Source: JAAEPI01 sp965212145 (GTDB taxonomy: Bacteria > Bacteroidota > Bacteroidia > Cytophagales > Cyclobacteriaceae). From it: a stretch of 64,000 bases of DNA. The stretch spans positions 1 through 64,000 of the forward strand of contig CBDBUY010000004.1 in assembly GCA_965212145.1 (NCBI GenBank), written 5' to 3'. The first letter of the stretch is position 1. Each line of letters starts with the position of its first letter. Under the pieces are notes generated by a model, which searched no databases, was not told where the DNA came from, and saw nothing but the letters and a program-made list of their open reading frames with translations. Both the position numbers and the translations under genes were made by a program. Of this stretch, positions 22,775 to 35,441 are shown piece by piece.

Positions 22775-23263
22775 TCATGCTGATGTGAGTGTTGAGGAGG
22801 CTTCTGAAAGGACTTCTTCCGCAGAAGCTGAGCGTTTAGCATCCTTGGGGCCAAGAACATGAACTATCCGAGCAAGGCAACTCGATAAGCAGGTATCGTG
22901 CTGCAGCAAGGCTCGTAGGATCTCCAGGGGCATCTGAATGTAGCTGCTGTTTTCAACTTGGGTCTCCAAGTCGCTCTGTGAAACCTGCGGGCTTCTCATC
23001 GCCTTCTCTTCGGATGCGCCGCATTCTTCCTGCCGCGAGATGCCAAGACTTTTTGCAGACTTCAGTTGTTCCGGTCCGGGGGGGGTTGGGGCGTTCGACT
23101 GTACTCCTTCTCCTTGCACTAGCTCAGAAGCCTGAATGTCAAGGTTGGGCTTGGCTTGCGCCTCAATGTCTTGATGTGCCCTCGTAGAGTTGCAAGCTTC
23201 TGCTTGGCCGTTCGGGCTTTCTTGTCCTTGACGGCTCTGCCTCGCAAAGACACTGATCACTGA
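22775..23263 (-). CDS. C-terminal exon of an unidentified hydrophilic protein
   Basis: The frame runs from a plausible acceptor (GATCAG|TG) to a TGA at 22,777-22,775, about 161 codons. The sequence is Ser/Glu/Gln-rich and low in hydrophobics, then forms a leucine-rich amphipathic stretch (PLEILRALLQHDTCLSSCLA) and an acidic, Ser-rich end (SASAEEVLSEASSTLTSA). Composition and the clean stop argue for a genuine terminal exon. No domain is recognised. It lies 3' of the minus-strand exons at 24.4-28.7 kb and may belong with them. Confidence 0.45.
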   Translation of the reverse strand, partial: SVISVFARQSRQGQESPNGQAEACNSTRAHQDIEAQAKPNLDIQASELVQGEGVQSNAPTPPGPEQLKSAKSLGISRQEECGASEEKAMRSPQVSQSDLETQVENSSYIQMPLEILRALLQHDTCLSSCLARIVHVLGPKDAKRSASAEEVLSEASSTLTSA

Positions 23264-24367
23264 TCTCAGGGCGCCTCATCCTAAACTTCTACGCAGTGTA
23301 GGTGCCGGGCTGTGCAGCGTCATGATGAGTGGCTTGTTTCGAGCATTCTCTTTGTTGGTCCGCCCACCTTTAGCTGTCGTGACTTGAAGCTTTATCTTTA
23401 GAGCCAAGACACATCAAAACACTACTTGCAAGGAATTTGGCTCCTCACCTTTGCGGTTTTTGGCGCGCTCAAGGATTTTCTCCTTGAAGTCTGTACGGCC
23501 TGCTCGCACCTCGCTGCTCAGTCCCTGCGTGCAATTGACCCAGTTGCTTGTGCTTCAATCCCACTCTTAGGCACGTAGCCACCTATGATCATAACCTCAG
23601 CAACGCAATGATCGAGCAGTTGGGTCTCCTGCGCTCATAGGCAGCTTTTTGGATGCTGAAAACGCCTCGTTAGCGATGGAACGGAACAGCTTGGCTGATT
23701 CCTGATCCCGTTTGGCACATGTCTGGGGGGAGGCCGGACTTGTGTAGGGAGGTGAGACAACCAAGGATGCGCAGCAGACTTTCCGCGCGCATCTTCGAAA
23801 CTACATGTGTTGCCGCCCTAGCAGCCGAGGCAAAATGAACACAATGATGAGATGGAGTCTAGTTGTAGCTGCATAGTTGACCTTCGCCCAACCTTCGCAA
23901 CGTGCGCTCCGTGCCATGCGGGCTTAGCAAACTGCCTTGAAAGCAAGTTGCTTGGCCTGGTCGGCTTGTGCGAGCATCGAAGTGCAAAACATTTTGCGGC
24001 ACTGGGCTTCCAGTAGCAAAGGCACAACTACAAGCACCTGTCCATCTGTACAGCTCCTGAAGCCATCTACAGCAAAGAACCATGAAGGGCAAAAACACAA
24101 TGCCTACTACACCGCCACCCTGGTTGGAGAGGCAGACTCAGACTTCGATGGGGAGACGTTGTTTTGGACAACCATCTGCACCTTGGTATGCTGAGTTATG
24201 AAGACTATGGGTGACTATGGTAGGTGAGCGGTGCGATGTTCGTTCCCGGCACAGTGATTGCATCTTGAGAGGATTCCCCGCTTGGCAGAATCTGACTTAC
24301 CATGCCGTTTGCTCGATAGTTGACTGATTCGACTGAATTGCCTTCAACCTGCCGTGATGGCTACTGC

Positions 24368-24612
24368 TCAGATCAATTTGTGCCGACAAAGAGCCAGGTG
24401 CTGGAAGCACTCCTCCACTTCGTTCTCAGCTTCCGTTGCTGACTCAAACCTCGGATCGCAAGCACGCAATTGTGAGCCAACAGAATCAAAATCATTCTGA
24501 AGCAGGCGCAGCTTGCAAGCAAGAAGCTCCACGTTTACTTGCGGCCACACTTCGTGATCCGGCTTATCACTTCGTACCACCTTGCGTGGAAACTCTAAGA
24601 TTGCACACAAGG
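24368..24612 (-). CDS. Unidentified exon with helical, charged sequence
   Basis: The open frame encodes about 80 residues including VNVELLACKLRLLQNDFDSV and FESATEAENEVEECFQHLAL. Amphipathic helices and an acidic cluster make it look like true coding sequence. A candidate acceptor (CTTAGAG) precedes it and a stop follows at 24,368. It sits between the SH3-like exons (25.6-26.5 kb) and the C-terminal exon at 22.8 kb on the same strand. Family unknown. Confidence 0.4.
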
Positions 24613-25589
24613 CTATCTGACGGATGCAGAGTTGTGCATCAATCAGGTTAACCCATTTTCCAGAACTTCATCAGCCTTCAACCCCCTTTCATTTGCAAGT
24701 CAAGGCCAGCTGAAACCAAACTTTGTAAGCGGAATCTTGCTGAACTCTTGTCTCAACAGCACTGAGCGGTGTCATTTATGGCACCTAAGGCTGAAGCTGA
24801 CAAGGGATGGAGGCTGCTCACCTCAAGCCACATCCCTTTGGGGCTAAGAGTCACTGAGTCTCAGGCTCCTTCCTGCCAGCCTCTCTCAAGGCCTCTGTAC
24901 ACCGCCTTAATGGAGTGGAGCATCTGTTTCGAACATGCTGCCTTTGCAGTAGTTAGGTGGCTGTCTCCGCTTCTTGACGCAATCTACTAAGCTGGACATT
25001 TCTCCAAGTGGCTACTCTTTGGCCAGCCGGGAAGCGGCTGCGAACCCTCTCCTCAGACAGCTTTCAGTTTTCATGGCACTCCGCTGGGCCCGCCTGCGAC
25101 TACAGCAGCGTGGGCATTGAGGAAAACTTGAAGAAGCTTGAATGCCCCAAACTCCAAAAGATTCAAAATGAAACCAGGGCTCGGCTGTCAGTGTGAGGCA
25201 CTCGCCGTCGCGGGGTTCTGTGACAAGCAGCACCCTGTAGCCTAACAAGCAGCTCACACTTAATGGGCACAGCTCCACATCTCCGACGCTGTAAACACAT
25301 AGGGTCTTGCTTCTCAGGCTTCACAACGGGAAACTATCTTGCCTCCTCAACGCTACAGTGCACTAGCCCACACCTTGAAATCAAGTGTGCTGGAGGCAGG
25401 CTGGCAAGAGATGTACCGCTGCTATAACTCAGCCTGCACTCCTTTACGTCAAGGACTTCGATCTGAAGGGCGCTAAGAACAACAGTATGGTATGGAGTTC
25501 AGGATACAGGCGTTGCTCCAGGATGGGCTTTGCAAAGAAGGCCCACAATCCGTGAGGTCCAGTTGAGGAATGTCTTCTATTTCTTATGA

Positions 25590-26450
25590 GGGGAGCCAAC
25601 CGCAGTCCGTGCCTAGCGGTACGCTTTGTCTGCCAACGATGATCGCGGGAATCCATGTCTCCTCTTCAGGCATAGCGGGTTGCAACTACAAGCACTTTTC
25701 CTCATGGACCCTACCCGTTCTGGAGCATGACATGCCCCAGGCGGTCCAAGCGACTGGTATCCAAGTCTTCAGAAGTGGAGCAGTGCACGACTGGAAGATG
25801 CTTGCAGTGTGCTGGTAAGCCCCGTCCTCGGAGTCTAGCCTGACGCTCACATGGTGCCCTTCTCTGAACGGATTCCGGATGCAGGACAAGTCAACCTCAG
25901 CTTCACCGCGAGGGGTTCTAGTTCAAGCCTGGTTCACTTTCCCCGCCCTTCGATCAAAACACCGCTCCGCTAGCCTGCAGCCCAAGAGCAAATTCACGCC
26001 TCTGCTTGGAGGACTTTCCTTTCAAGTTGAGGTTGTAGGTTGGGAAGTCAGGAGTTGCCGGCACCACGATGCCCTGGCCATCAACGGCGCCCTGTAACCT
26101 GAGGCTGGCATAAAAACCCGTGTGCTCCTTGTGACTGATTAGAACCCGTTCTATTTGAATTGCTTGCAATTCAGGACTCTCAAACATGACCAAGCTGGAA
26201 TCATAAGCTGACAACAGGTTCTAGCTGGGGCTCTCGAAGGAAGCAAAAACCGCAACAACTTGCAGGCAAGAAACCACTTTGAGTGTGTTGCAGACCAATA
26301 CTCCACATGCGCTCCATGCTCGAACGCCTCGTACCCCACAGCAGACTTGATGCGGACGGGAGAGTCGTTGTCTGGACTGTCCACTATGAGAACCTCGGAA
26401 ACGGGCTCCTGCGCTTCACACGAGAGTGTTGCCATAGCTGGACACGTGCA
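25590..26450 (-). CDS. SH3-like (Tudor/agenet-type) module spread over several exons
   Basis: Four minus-strand pieces fit a beta-barrel module seen repeatedly in dinoflagellate proteins. In 5'-3' order: about 26,440-26,330 with EHGAHVEYWSATHSKWFLA; about 26,095-25,960 with TYNLNLKGKSSKQRREF; about 25,890-25,780 with FREGHHVSVRLDSEDGAYQH; and about 25,660-25,600 with EEETWIPAIIVGRQSVPLG. The patterns 'V-E-Y-W-S-x(5)-W' and 'E-T-W-I-P-A' are the usual strand-loop signatures. Exact splice junctions were not fixed. Enzyme partner or function cannot be inferred; such modules usually mediate protein-protein contacts. Confidence 0.45.
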
Positions 26451-27677
26451 TGCTTGGCCATCCGCAGAACCAATCGCAATTTGCTTCAACTTACGAGACG
26501 GCGATGGTCCTCTTCATTATTATCCTCACTCAGGTTTTCCTCCGCAAACAGGTCTTGCAACACCCTTTCTTCTGCCTGCGCGAGATGACAACACGTTCAC
26601 GGTTCACGGAACGTGGCAGGGTATCCTGAAAAAGGCGGATAGGCCCTGAGATTCTGCTACAGTACTATCTGCTATTGTGGTGCATTATCCCGAGAGCACG
26701 GCTTCTGCATGCTGACTAGAGACGCTAGCACTAGGCAGCTCATGCGTTCTTAAGCAGCGGTAGTCAGACCAATCGTGCAAGTTGAGGGCTCCAGCATTTA
26801 AGAGTTCCTGAGGGCTGCTTTACGATGTGCTTCTATTGCAGTCCAGTGGCCTCGGAAAGCATCCGATGCCTTGAGCTGCGAGGAGACTCACTCCTGGAAG
26901 GACAATGGTCTATCTCAGTACTGACGTGCGATACTCAAGCAACGCAAATCAAGTAATCGACAAGCCACCGCGCATCATCCACTGACTTTTCGGACTTCGT
27001 AGGTTTTACTTCTGTGGTGGGGAGTATGCCAGCAGTGTCAGTGACGGCGAGGAAAGTTCCGGTCTTTTTTTCGCCTCATGGTACAAGCAAACCCTGGCCA
27101 GAAGTCAGTGGCCCTTGTCTGCAGGATTTTGCCGGGATGCCATCTGCACCTACACTGAAATCGAAGTTTGCTTCCTGCGCTTTGTCCTTAGGCACTCTGC
27201 AGCTCGACGCCATTTGCGTGCTCTGAAGTGCAAACTACTCAAGACTAAAGCGGCGCATGCCATCAAGCTATCGTTGATGGCCAGTAATACTAATGCTGCC
27301 GCTGCACGACGTCCACATCCCACTTCACGTGAATCTTGACCTCAGACGGGCAGGACAGGCAGTTCTGGCCGCTGGCCTACTACAGCAAAATTTTCTCTCT
27401 TTGCAAGTACAGTCGCCGCTTCCACCTCTTCAGGATCCATGGACTGTTGGCCTCAGAAGCCCGACTTGCGGAATTCCGTGACCCTACGGAGGCATTGAAG
27501 CTGGTAGGCTGATGGTTCGCCTATCGATTCCTACAAAGTGTCAGGTGCCAGCTTGAACGTGCCACATGAATTCGCAAACACAAGAAAAACATGCGTCCTT
27601 CGCTGCCTTCCGTCCTACTCGGAACGTCACGTTGCTTGCGCATGTGAAAGCGCAAGCTTAACAATCAATCAAGATGG

Positions 27678-28650
27678 CTAATCTGATTTGAGGCCTGTGC
27701 CAGATTTTGCAGACCTCGAGGTTGGAGTGCGCATGACTCGTGAAAGAGCCGACTCCTTGACCACTTGGAAGCCAAATTCCTTACTCGAGGCATCTGCAGC
27801 TGTGTCCAGACAAGAAATGAAGTCTGACAACCTTTGTCTTGGTGTAACAATGTAACAACACAGGTATGCACCTTTCGCGACACAAGGCTCGTAAGAGGAC
27901 CCGGTCTTATCCGTCAGCTTGACTTTTCCAGCGGTCGGGCGCCTGCATTTGACGCAACCTTGGATGGGAAAGTGGGACAGACCCAAATATACATAAGCAT
28001 CTATATCATATATATGAGAACTGCATGCATTCAAGACCTTATGACGATGGAAGTCTTCCGCACGAATGCGCAATAGCGTTGGATGCCTGGATCCTTTTCT
28101 AACTGTTCTAACTGGGGCTGCGTCTGCCTTCACTCTACTGCCTCTTTCCAAACTTCGTTGCAGTTGAAAGCATGCTGCAGTACCGCGCGGCGCCATGCTT
28201 CAGCAGCTTCAATAAGGCTTAAGAAAGCGTGCAAGCTGGAGTGACTTCATGCTCAAGCTCCAAACAAGCACGCTGAAAATTCGTGCTGTTTGTGAGTGGT
28301 CCCCTTTGTGTCTTTCGTCTGTTTCCGGTGTTCATCCAGGAAACCGACAAAGTCGTAGGAATGGCCACACAGACACAAAACAAGCCGGGAGTGAGCCCGA
28401 AACGCGCGCCCCTGTGAGATCCCATGCGCATCTGTCTTTGAATCCTTTGCCTGCGTCTTTGTCAGCCTGCTGTTTATTTTTCTGCTTGCGCTGCCATCAT
28501 ATGAGCTTGATTCTGTATACAATACATGTCTTGGACCCATGTCAGGAAGCCTTGCTGGCGTCAAGCGTCCATGAAAAAAGAAGTCATGTTCCTTGATCAC
28601 TTCGAAGTCAAATGTGCTGATTGCCCATGTACACCCAAGGATAGCAGACG
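27678..28650 (-). CDS. Pair of related minus-strand exons of an unidentified protein
   Basis: Two stretches 0.8 kb apart are similar at base and residue level: STFDFEVIKEHD near 28,600 and KEFGFQVVKESA near 27,765. The downstream one runs on through a basic Ser/Thr tail (TPTSRSAKSGTGLKSD) to a stop at 27,678. They look like duplicated exons of one gene, or the ends of two tandem paralogues. The region between is not clearly coding. No family is recognised. Confidence 0.35.
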
Positions 28651-28762
28651 TGCTGACCCAAAGCCTAAACTGTCTACTCTGACTTCTTGATTTTAAATGC
28701 TGAACCCATACGGCAAGCCTTGAGTCCTTCAAGTCAAGAAAGACTTTGAATGAGGACTGCAT

Positions 28763-30700
28763 TGCCGGGCAATGGGCCCGTTTTATGCAACGAGTGTCCT
28801 GAAAACGTCTGGAGCAGCAAGGTGGTAGTCAGCACCGCGACATCTAACATAATTTCTTCCGTTCATTTCTCCATGTACACATGCACCCATCCATCACTCC
28901 ATCCATCCAGGTTATTAACTCTGTAATTCAAATTTACCTCCTTAGTATAGTATAGCAAGAGCCAACCTCATGAAGGTGTCAGGCCATCGACCTGACATCC
29001 CGGTCGATACTTCTCGCAAAATGTACAAGAACCTCATCACATCATCCCATTCACATCATCCCGTCAATCAAACATCAAGCCATGGAAAAAACCTTCGCAA
29101 CGCTTCTGGGGAACATTGATTATCAAGAACTAAGCTTAGAAAGCCATACGAAAACCTCAAAACACCCTTCGCAACGCTCTCAGCTAAAAAACGACATCCT
29201 AAGACCCCGGAACTCCCGAACCCGCAGAACACCAAAACTAGACGACTGAAACTTACAAAACCCAGAGCCTGACACCCCTTAACTTTGATCCCACTAAAAC
29301 CAGCTTGGCCTGAGACAGATACAATTCAACCTTGAACATACCCCTCAACCTTCTATGCCTAGAACGCCTGGACCTTCTTTGCGCGTCCTTCAGGATTTGG
29401 ACGCGTGAGAGCGGGCGCGCAGAAACAGATTGCAAATCGCAAGTCATCCCAAAAAAGAAAGCACAAGTCAACCCAGAAAAAGATGCAAGTGCATGAAACA
29501 TGATGCAAACTGTCTGACTGCCAAACTCTACATTCCTACATTCATTGCGATTCGACCATGTATGTGAGTAAGCAGGAGGGACTGAAGGTGCCTACACCGC
29601 TGCCTCAGCTCCAGATCTTGGCGGAGTTAAGCGCGAGCGCTGGACCAAAGCAGAAAAAAAGCCCCGTTTTATTGGCCGGGCCACCCTTCCATTGGGGCCT
29701 TGTGAGATTCCCATTCGTTTCCCAAGGATGTTGCCACTCACCAAGGCTGAGTTCCCACGTGCTAGTACGTAAGGACTCAAGATACGTTTTTGCCATAGCA
29801 GAAGTAGCTCCAAGGCTGCGGCATCATCAGAAGTGCAGGATCAACACAGGCTTTCCGGCACATTGCATCCGAAGCAAGATAATTTCCAACTATTTCCAGT
29901 TGGGGAGGGCGTCACATCGCACAATAATAGGGATCAACCGTAGCAAACTGTTTGACATAGAGCAATGGAAGCTCAGCAAATCCAACGCGTCTCATCAAGT
30001 CGCAGCAAATGTCCCAAAACGGAAATCAGGATTGCAACAGCCTTTGAAGGAAATGCAACTGCAAGCCTTGCTTAAGGGCCTTGGGGGAAGGGGCCCCCCG
30101 GCACACCTTAACAATTGATTACACACCGCAAAAATTGACCCGGAACCACATTTCCACCAACCTAAAGAATCTGTGCCGGAGAACTACCGCAAGCTCCAAG
30201 AAAGCTGGCTTTCGTGATTTAGGCGCAAAGACATGTGAGACTCAACGGGAATGGCAGAAGATGCGTGGTGATTGCGTAGGCACATGCACTGAATAGATAG
30301 GCGAATGTCGACAGATGGTTCGACGCGGCTGTCACATGCAGAATTGCTATTCCACTTGAATACACAGGCACCACGAAGTTCTTCCCTTTGAGAAAGGCGA
30401 TAGTCTGTTCTGCAGAGCAAGGAACAAATCACTAAGCCGCAGAGGCAGCAGCAACCCAGAGGACCCCTTGGCTGCACATTGCGAACACCATCCACACCGT
30501 GCAAGTATAGCTCGCAAAGCTTGGCAAGTATGGCAGAGTATGGCCGAGTCGCCCAATAGCCCCTGCGAGAATTGCCGCTGGAACGCAATCACTCCCAATC
30601 ACCAATCCGGCACAGGCCGCCTCTTCCTGACACGCAAACTGACGGAGAGCTACTCACACCCTGAAGCCTCAATCAAGCTACCATTGCTGTAGCTTGGCCT
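28763..30700. other. Stretch without a confident gene
   Basis: 28,860-28,910 holds short CCAT-type repeats. 28,976-28,999 holds a small perfect stem (GTCAGG/CCTGAC). 29,040-29,300 is A/C-rich with AACCC-like units reminiscent of the telomere-like tracts. A 186-codon plus-strand frame at 29,558-30,118 overlaps similarly long minus-strand frames and has no recognisable motif. Minus-strand sequence around 30,430-30,500 encodes a short Cys/Leu hydrophobic run (CCCLCGLVICSLLC), a possible membrane segment 3' of the GPS-like exon at 30.7 kb. Confidence 0.35.
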
Positions 30701-30710
30701 CCTGAACTGG

Positions 30711-30767
30711 CTCCACAATGGCGAAGAGGGAAAGGTGAGTTGTGGCGCACCAGAAACCATAAGAGAC
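30711..30767 (-). CDS. GPS-like exon (copy C)
   Basis: This 57-base exon, AG-bounded at its 5' side (CTGAG|GT), encodes VSYGFWCATTHLSLFAIVE. It is aligned with the exons at 36,895-36,957 and 38,875-38,937: all start with V, share G-F-W-C-x(3)-H-L-S-x-F-A-I-x-E, and end at Glu. The W-C...H-L-S/T-x-F-A pattern is the hallmark of the GPS proteolysis site inside GAIN domains, where cleavage occurs between Leu and Ser/Thr. Calling it GPS is inference from the motif; the second conserved Trp/Cys upstream would be in another exon. Confidence 0.5.
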
Positions 30768-30999
30768 CTCAGGCATGGGAACCAGCTAGGTTCTGGGGGT
30801 AGCACCGTTAGGGGCTGCAAACCCAATGGGCAGTTTGGATCAGTTTGTGACTCATGCCTTGAAGACCTAGCTTTTGCATGCCATGTCCGATGCTTCCTTC
30901 CGTTGGCAACATTTATGCCTGGATGCCTCTTGCGCTGCATCTTACATCCATGAGTGCAGGAAAGCGGCATCAAGAGCTGAGCCCGCAAAGGCTTCTGCA

Positions 31000-33700
31000 A
31001 CTTCACTGGGGTCTGGCCTGTAGGTGCCCTCCTGCATGTGTCAGTGGGGGAATTGTGCTAAACCTACGGACTGTCAGGTGGGGTCAGCAACTGAGCACGA
31101 CGTCCTTTGACCAGGAAGAACCATTGAGGAAGGCGCACGTTGCCGTATCCGCAAAGCCGCTGTCTGTCGATAGCCTTGCAGACTTTTAATTCACAGACTG
31201 CTTGGAGCCCTCTGATGTAAAACAAACCGTGTTGCAGCTGCTGCATGATGCTACCGTTCCCAGTCCCCAGTGAAAGGCAAACGCGGCCTCAAGTAGATGG
31301 GCGGCGATAATCCAGTGATGTCCTGCAATCGAGCAGATCCACTCAAGATTGCCAACGCCGCAGGCCCTTGATCCGCTACGCAGGCAAAGCAATTGTTGAG
31401 GGTGCAACACACGCTACGCAACGTGCACCAACATGCGGAAGCAGCTGGTTCAGTGCTGACGCGGGCAGTGGGTTGGGGGCTTGACTTGTGGCAAAGCAAA
31501 CGCTGCGCTCCACCGCTTGCGGCTGACTCGGATCACTGTTCATCACGCTCACCTGCCCAGGTCTTCGAATAGATTCATGTGGTACCAACAATGGTATTTG
31601 ACTCATTTGCGAAATGGGATTAGCAGCCGCGTTGGCGTTGAGTGATCAGATTTGCCTGCTGACCTCCAGGAGAAAGGATGTCAGCTCACTCGCCAATTTC
31701 AGCTAAGTGTCATTCGGAAACAGCCAGCCACATGCATGGGGGTAATTGCATGGGCAACTGGTCAATGGATTCCAGTTGTGAAATTATTGGCAATCCCATT
31801 ACATTAGCTTATCACTTGGCGACAAAACTTCCCCACTTAGCAACTCAATTTCCCGGTCATCATCATGCCTCCAGCAGAATGGGACCCATGATGGCAGCTT
31901 GGCCATCCGTTGTCCGGATCGTCCTCATGCTAGCCATGATCAGAAGCACCATCCAAGTGTTAACATCATTCTTACGTTAAATAGGTGTCAAATCAACGTG
32001 TCCAAGGGGATCTCAGGTCAGGCGTCTGCTTTCTGCTCAAGGCAAAGCCTGCAACTACTTTTCTCTAGAGCTGCACAGTCACTTGATCATACACAAGCCC
32101 CTTCATCTCACTTCACCTTCCCCTTTAGCTTAGAGGCTGGGCCAGGCTAGAAACGCATCCAAGCTGCGCACCGGGCTCCATAAGCTCTGGAGGCAGCGAG
32201 ATGCCAGCAGTGGAGTTGGTCGAATACACAAACTGTGCAACCTCGTATGCTTCGCATTGGCATCTGGAACGCAGCGCCAAGAACCGCAACTAGGGTTGTG
32301 ATTCGTTGTTATGATCTTTGTCATCATCGTGCAGACATCAGTCGAACTTAGCCACCGGTCGGGCTGTGCAAACCGTCTAACTGCCCTAGATGATGCAAAA
32401 AAATCGAGCACAGACTTCTGCTTGTCATCCACCTTAGCCTCTGGCTGATAGAACATCATGCGATGCGGAAAGCCTCGGAACGGACCGTCATGGCAAGGCT
32501 CATTTAGCTATTGCGCGGCACAGCCAGGGCGTGGGCGCTGCTGGGACGGCAATGAAGAAGTCCTCGTCCGCGGATGCTTGCAGGTGCACGAAGTTTGACG
32601 AAAGACTCCTGAGACGTGCGCTCAACTAGCTCTGGTTCCAGGGGAGTGGTTGGCTAAAGGCCAGTTCCAGTTTATCTACTCTCACTCCCATCCGAAAGGC
32701 ACCTGTCTAAAACTTAGTCGTCTAATCTGCGTCAGCGTATGCAGCTTGCTGGCTCGAGCGATAACTAAAACTTCCACACGCAAAGAGGCATGGCATTGTG
32801 TTGCTCAAGCAGGGGTCGGATCAGGCATCGGGAGGGTGACGAATGATCCGCTGATACTGCCACCATTGGTCCAGGTGAAGACCATCTTGGTTCAGGGCGA
32901 GAGCATTTCTCCGGCAAGGGGGAGATTGAGTTACCATAATGGGTATATACAATTATATAGTGTAATTAAGAGGGTTTCTCCAGTTTAGTAACTTAAAGTA
33001 AGTTCCTTAACAGCAACCAAGTTTAGGGATAGCTTTACTCCTTCTTGTTGCCAAGGTGCAGAAACATACGACGAGCCAAGGTTAGCTTCGAGCGCTTCAT
33101 CAAACATGGTTCCCGACAAGGCGATGACCTGTGCAAAAGCCAGCATCCAGACTGCTACCATATAGGGACTATATAGGGATCATGCACTGAATACAGGGGG
33201 GCTAGCTAGGAATCCAAGGATCAGGTAGGTTTGGGGATTAGTTTTCAGATGGAGAATGAAATGGAAGCTTGAATGAGATGGGGGATTATGGACTACTGCT
33301 CTAGTAATCCTTCTTATACAATATCCAAAACGTCCAGTTGCTACATATTGCGCCCAATAATGGAGAATCAAATGGAAGAGAACATGGAAGATACCATGGA
33401 ACCTGGCATTATATGGAGAAATTCTGTAGGGTGTTGCTGCTCCCCAGAATCACGAGGAAAACTTGCAATGCCGCAGAACTGGTGCCCAGCATTCAGGACG
33501 GGCGAGACACGCACAAAATTCAGCACCGTGTGGTTGTTATATGTTGTTATCAAGGATCTACTTCACGTGCTGGCAATCAAATTTGAGGTTCAGTATCTCT
33601 GCTCACGTCTACTTTAAGACCATCTTCAGGATGCCTGCTGAATTCCTTCCATGCGGGCACACTTCCGCGTATTGACAATCGCCCCGGGACACATAGAACA
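31000..33700. other. Stretch without a confident gene
   Basis: No recognisable family is seen on either strand. Open frames are short and overlap on both strands. 32,930-33,000 is an AT-rich stretch, and 33,165-33,430 carries a rearranged relative of MITE family 3 (GGAGAATCAAATGGAAGAGA). If the modular exons at 30.7 kb and 33.7-40.8 kb belong to one transcript, this would be intronic or contain unrecognised exons. Confidence 0.3.
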
Positions 33701-33719
33701 TAGACCTGCTCCTCTATGA

Positions 33720-35441
33720 AACTTGCTTGACACGAGGTATAGCACAGGAAGTGACCGCTGAGTCTCCCACCGCGTTTTGCAGCGAACCAGTGATGCCATC
33801 TGGAGCCTGTGTGACCACTGTAAGTGGCGCTTCCTGCCCAGCGAATGTGACGAAATGGTTTGGGTCCGCCTCACGGCTATGTCTATATCTGCCCCACCTC
33901 AAGTATAGCGAAGACCGAGAGGTGGCGGGTTGCACACCAGAAGCCGTGGCTTTCTGTTTCCTGAGGTACCCAATTATTACATGCAATCAGTGCGTTTGTT
34001 GCGGTGTTGCTTCTTACATCTGTCATCCTACAGAGCTGCCCGAAATTGCCCGAACATCTCGACTCGGTGGCCCACAGCTTGAGATAGTTGTGTCTTGCTG
34101 CGTGCTACCAGCTGCAACCAAGCTGCTGAGCCAAGGGCTTCCTCCAGCTCTGCTAGGGGTGGTCTGTAGACATCAACCTGCGTGTACCGTCGACAAGGCA
34201 GTCAGGGAGACACTCTGAGAAGGAAGCTCCTGCGACCACTCGTTCAGGTCATTGAGCCAAGCGCACACGGCGGTGTCTGGGAACGCGTTCTCAGACAGCC
34301 TTTCCAATAGGCTGGCACTGCTGGAAAGAGTGAAATCAGCTTCCCAGCCTGAGGTAGATAGGCTTGGTCTGATCAAACACTTCCTGACAAACGGTGCCAA
34401 GAACAAAGCCACACATTTAGGCTCCACAGGATGCAGCCCAGCGTCTATGACGGCGAGCTTGGTCACTGACACCATGTCAACGACACTCACCTCATCTAGT
34501 TGAGCTCACAAATCTTCACTCCGATCTGGCATGCGGTTCTTTCTTGCCTCAAGCGCTCGTGGACCGATCTGGAATTGATCCTGCTCGGTGTTAACCAGCC
34601 TGGGCTTTGAGGATGTGGGACCCTCTGACTGAAGCAGCAGGAATTGCTGGGAACAAGCATACTGTAATGATGCCAGTTAAAAAATTATTCGGGCCCAAGA
34701 TGCATACCTTCCACCAGCACTTCAGGCACACCCAAGGCAGCCAAAGCCGTAGTAGATGTTGCAAAAGAGGCCACCTTAACGCCAAAGCTGAATGGAACAA
34801 AAGAGCCTTGCCACTGGATGTGCCACTAGTGCCAGATGTGCCTGGAATGATTGCTACAGTAGTGCCCTGTCCTTCAGGCTCCGGCAGTTAGGGCTGGGTA
34901 GGCAGCTGTCAGAGGCGACCGAAACCTGTTCAAAAGATGAAGCTCAAAGGCTGCATCCTCTACTGCGGACCAATCAAGCATATGTAAGGAGACATGTCTG
35001 AGTTAAAAAGCGCTTCAGGAATTGCCTCCCTTGCACCCTCAACTTCGAACTGCTAGAACAGTTGCAAAGGGACTCGACTGGAACGGCGATGAGCGTGCGT
35101 ACATCTCCCAGTGGCGCCAGTGTCATGTAGTTGGCGGTGTTCATCCTTGGTGCTGTCAGCCAGTAAGAACATGCAAGAGGTTCCGAAAATTAAGGGTACC
35201 GAGTCTTTTGGGGTCTATGTTGATGTCCCCCCATCTAAAGAAATTATCATGTCAGAACGGTAGGTCTTGGTGTGCTTACAGGCGGCGGATCTGCGAAGGG
35301 TAGAGTGATGATCCCAGCTGTGATTTCCGAAGGTAGTCCTGGCACTTGTTTTATCACCTCAGCTTCGACTGCCATCAGCATTGTGATGAATCTTTCAGTG
35401 TTCCAGACCTGTTTACAGAACCGAATGCATGCATCAGACAT
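33720..35441 (-). CDS. Modular ectodomain exons, diverged paralogue of the 37-40.5 kb units (unit C)
   Basis: Three minus-strand pieces, in 5'-3' order, look coding. About 35,441-35,280 includes ITMLMAVEAEVIKQVPGLPS and ITAGIITLPFADPPPV. About 34,490-34,200 includes SVVDMVSVTKLAVIDAG and PDTAVCAWLNDLNEWSQELP. About 33,930-33,725 includes VTFAGQEAPLTVVTQAPDG. The second matches FTDAVCAFLNSANEWSEDP in the duplicated units at 37.1 and 39.1 kb, and the first resembles EVVVSKPDAPAGTSISLVSI there. The beta-strand-rich, membrane-free character suits extracellular repeat domains (REJ/GAIN-like); this is inference. Splice joins were not fixed. Confidence 0.4.
35179..35249. mobile_element. MITE-like element, family 1 (degenerate copy)
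   Basis: The left end GTTCCGAAAATTAAGGG and the interior TTTTGGGGTCTATGTTGATG align with the element at 3,279-3,370. The right end is poorly preserved. Confidence 0.4.

Noticed and set aside
29558..30118. 186-codon plus-strand open frame starting with ATG
   Set aside because: Minus-strand frames over the same bases are equally long and equally protein-like, no motif is recognisable, and it opposes the orientation of every supported gene. I could not choose, so it is not listed as a gene.
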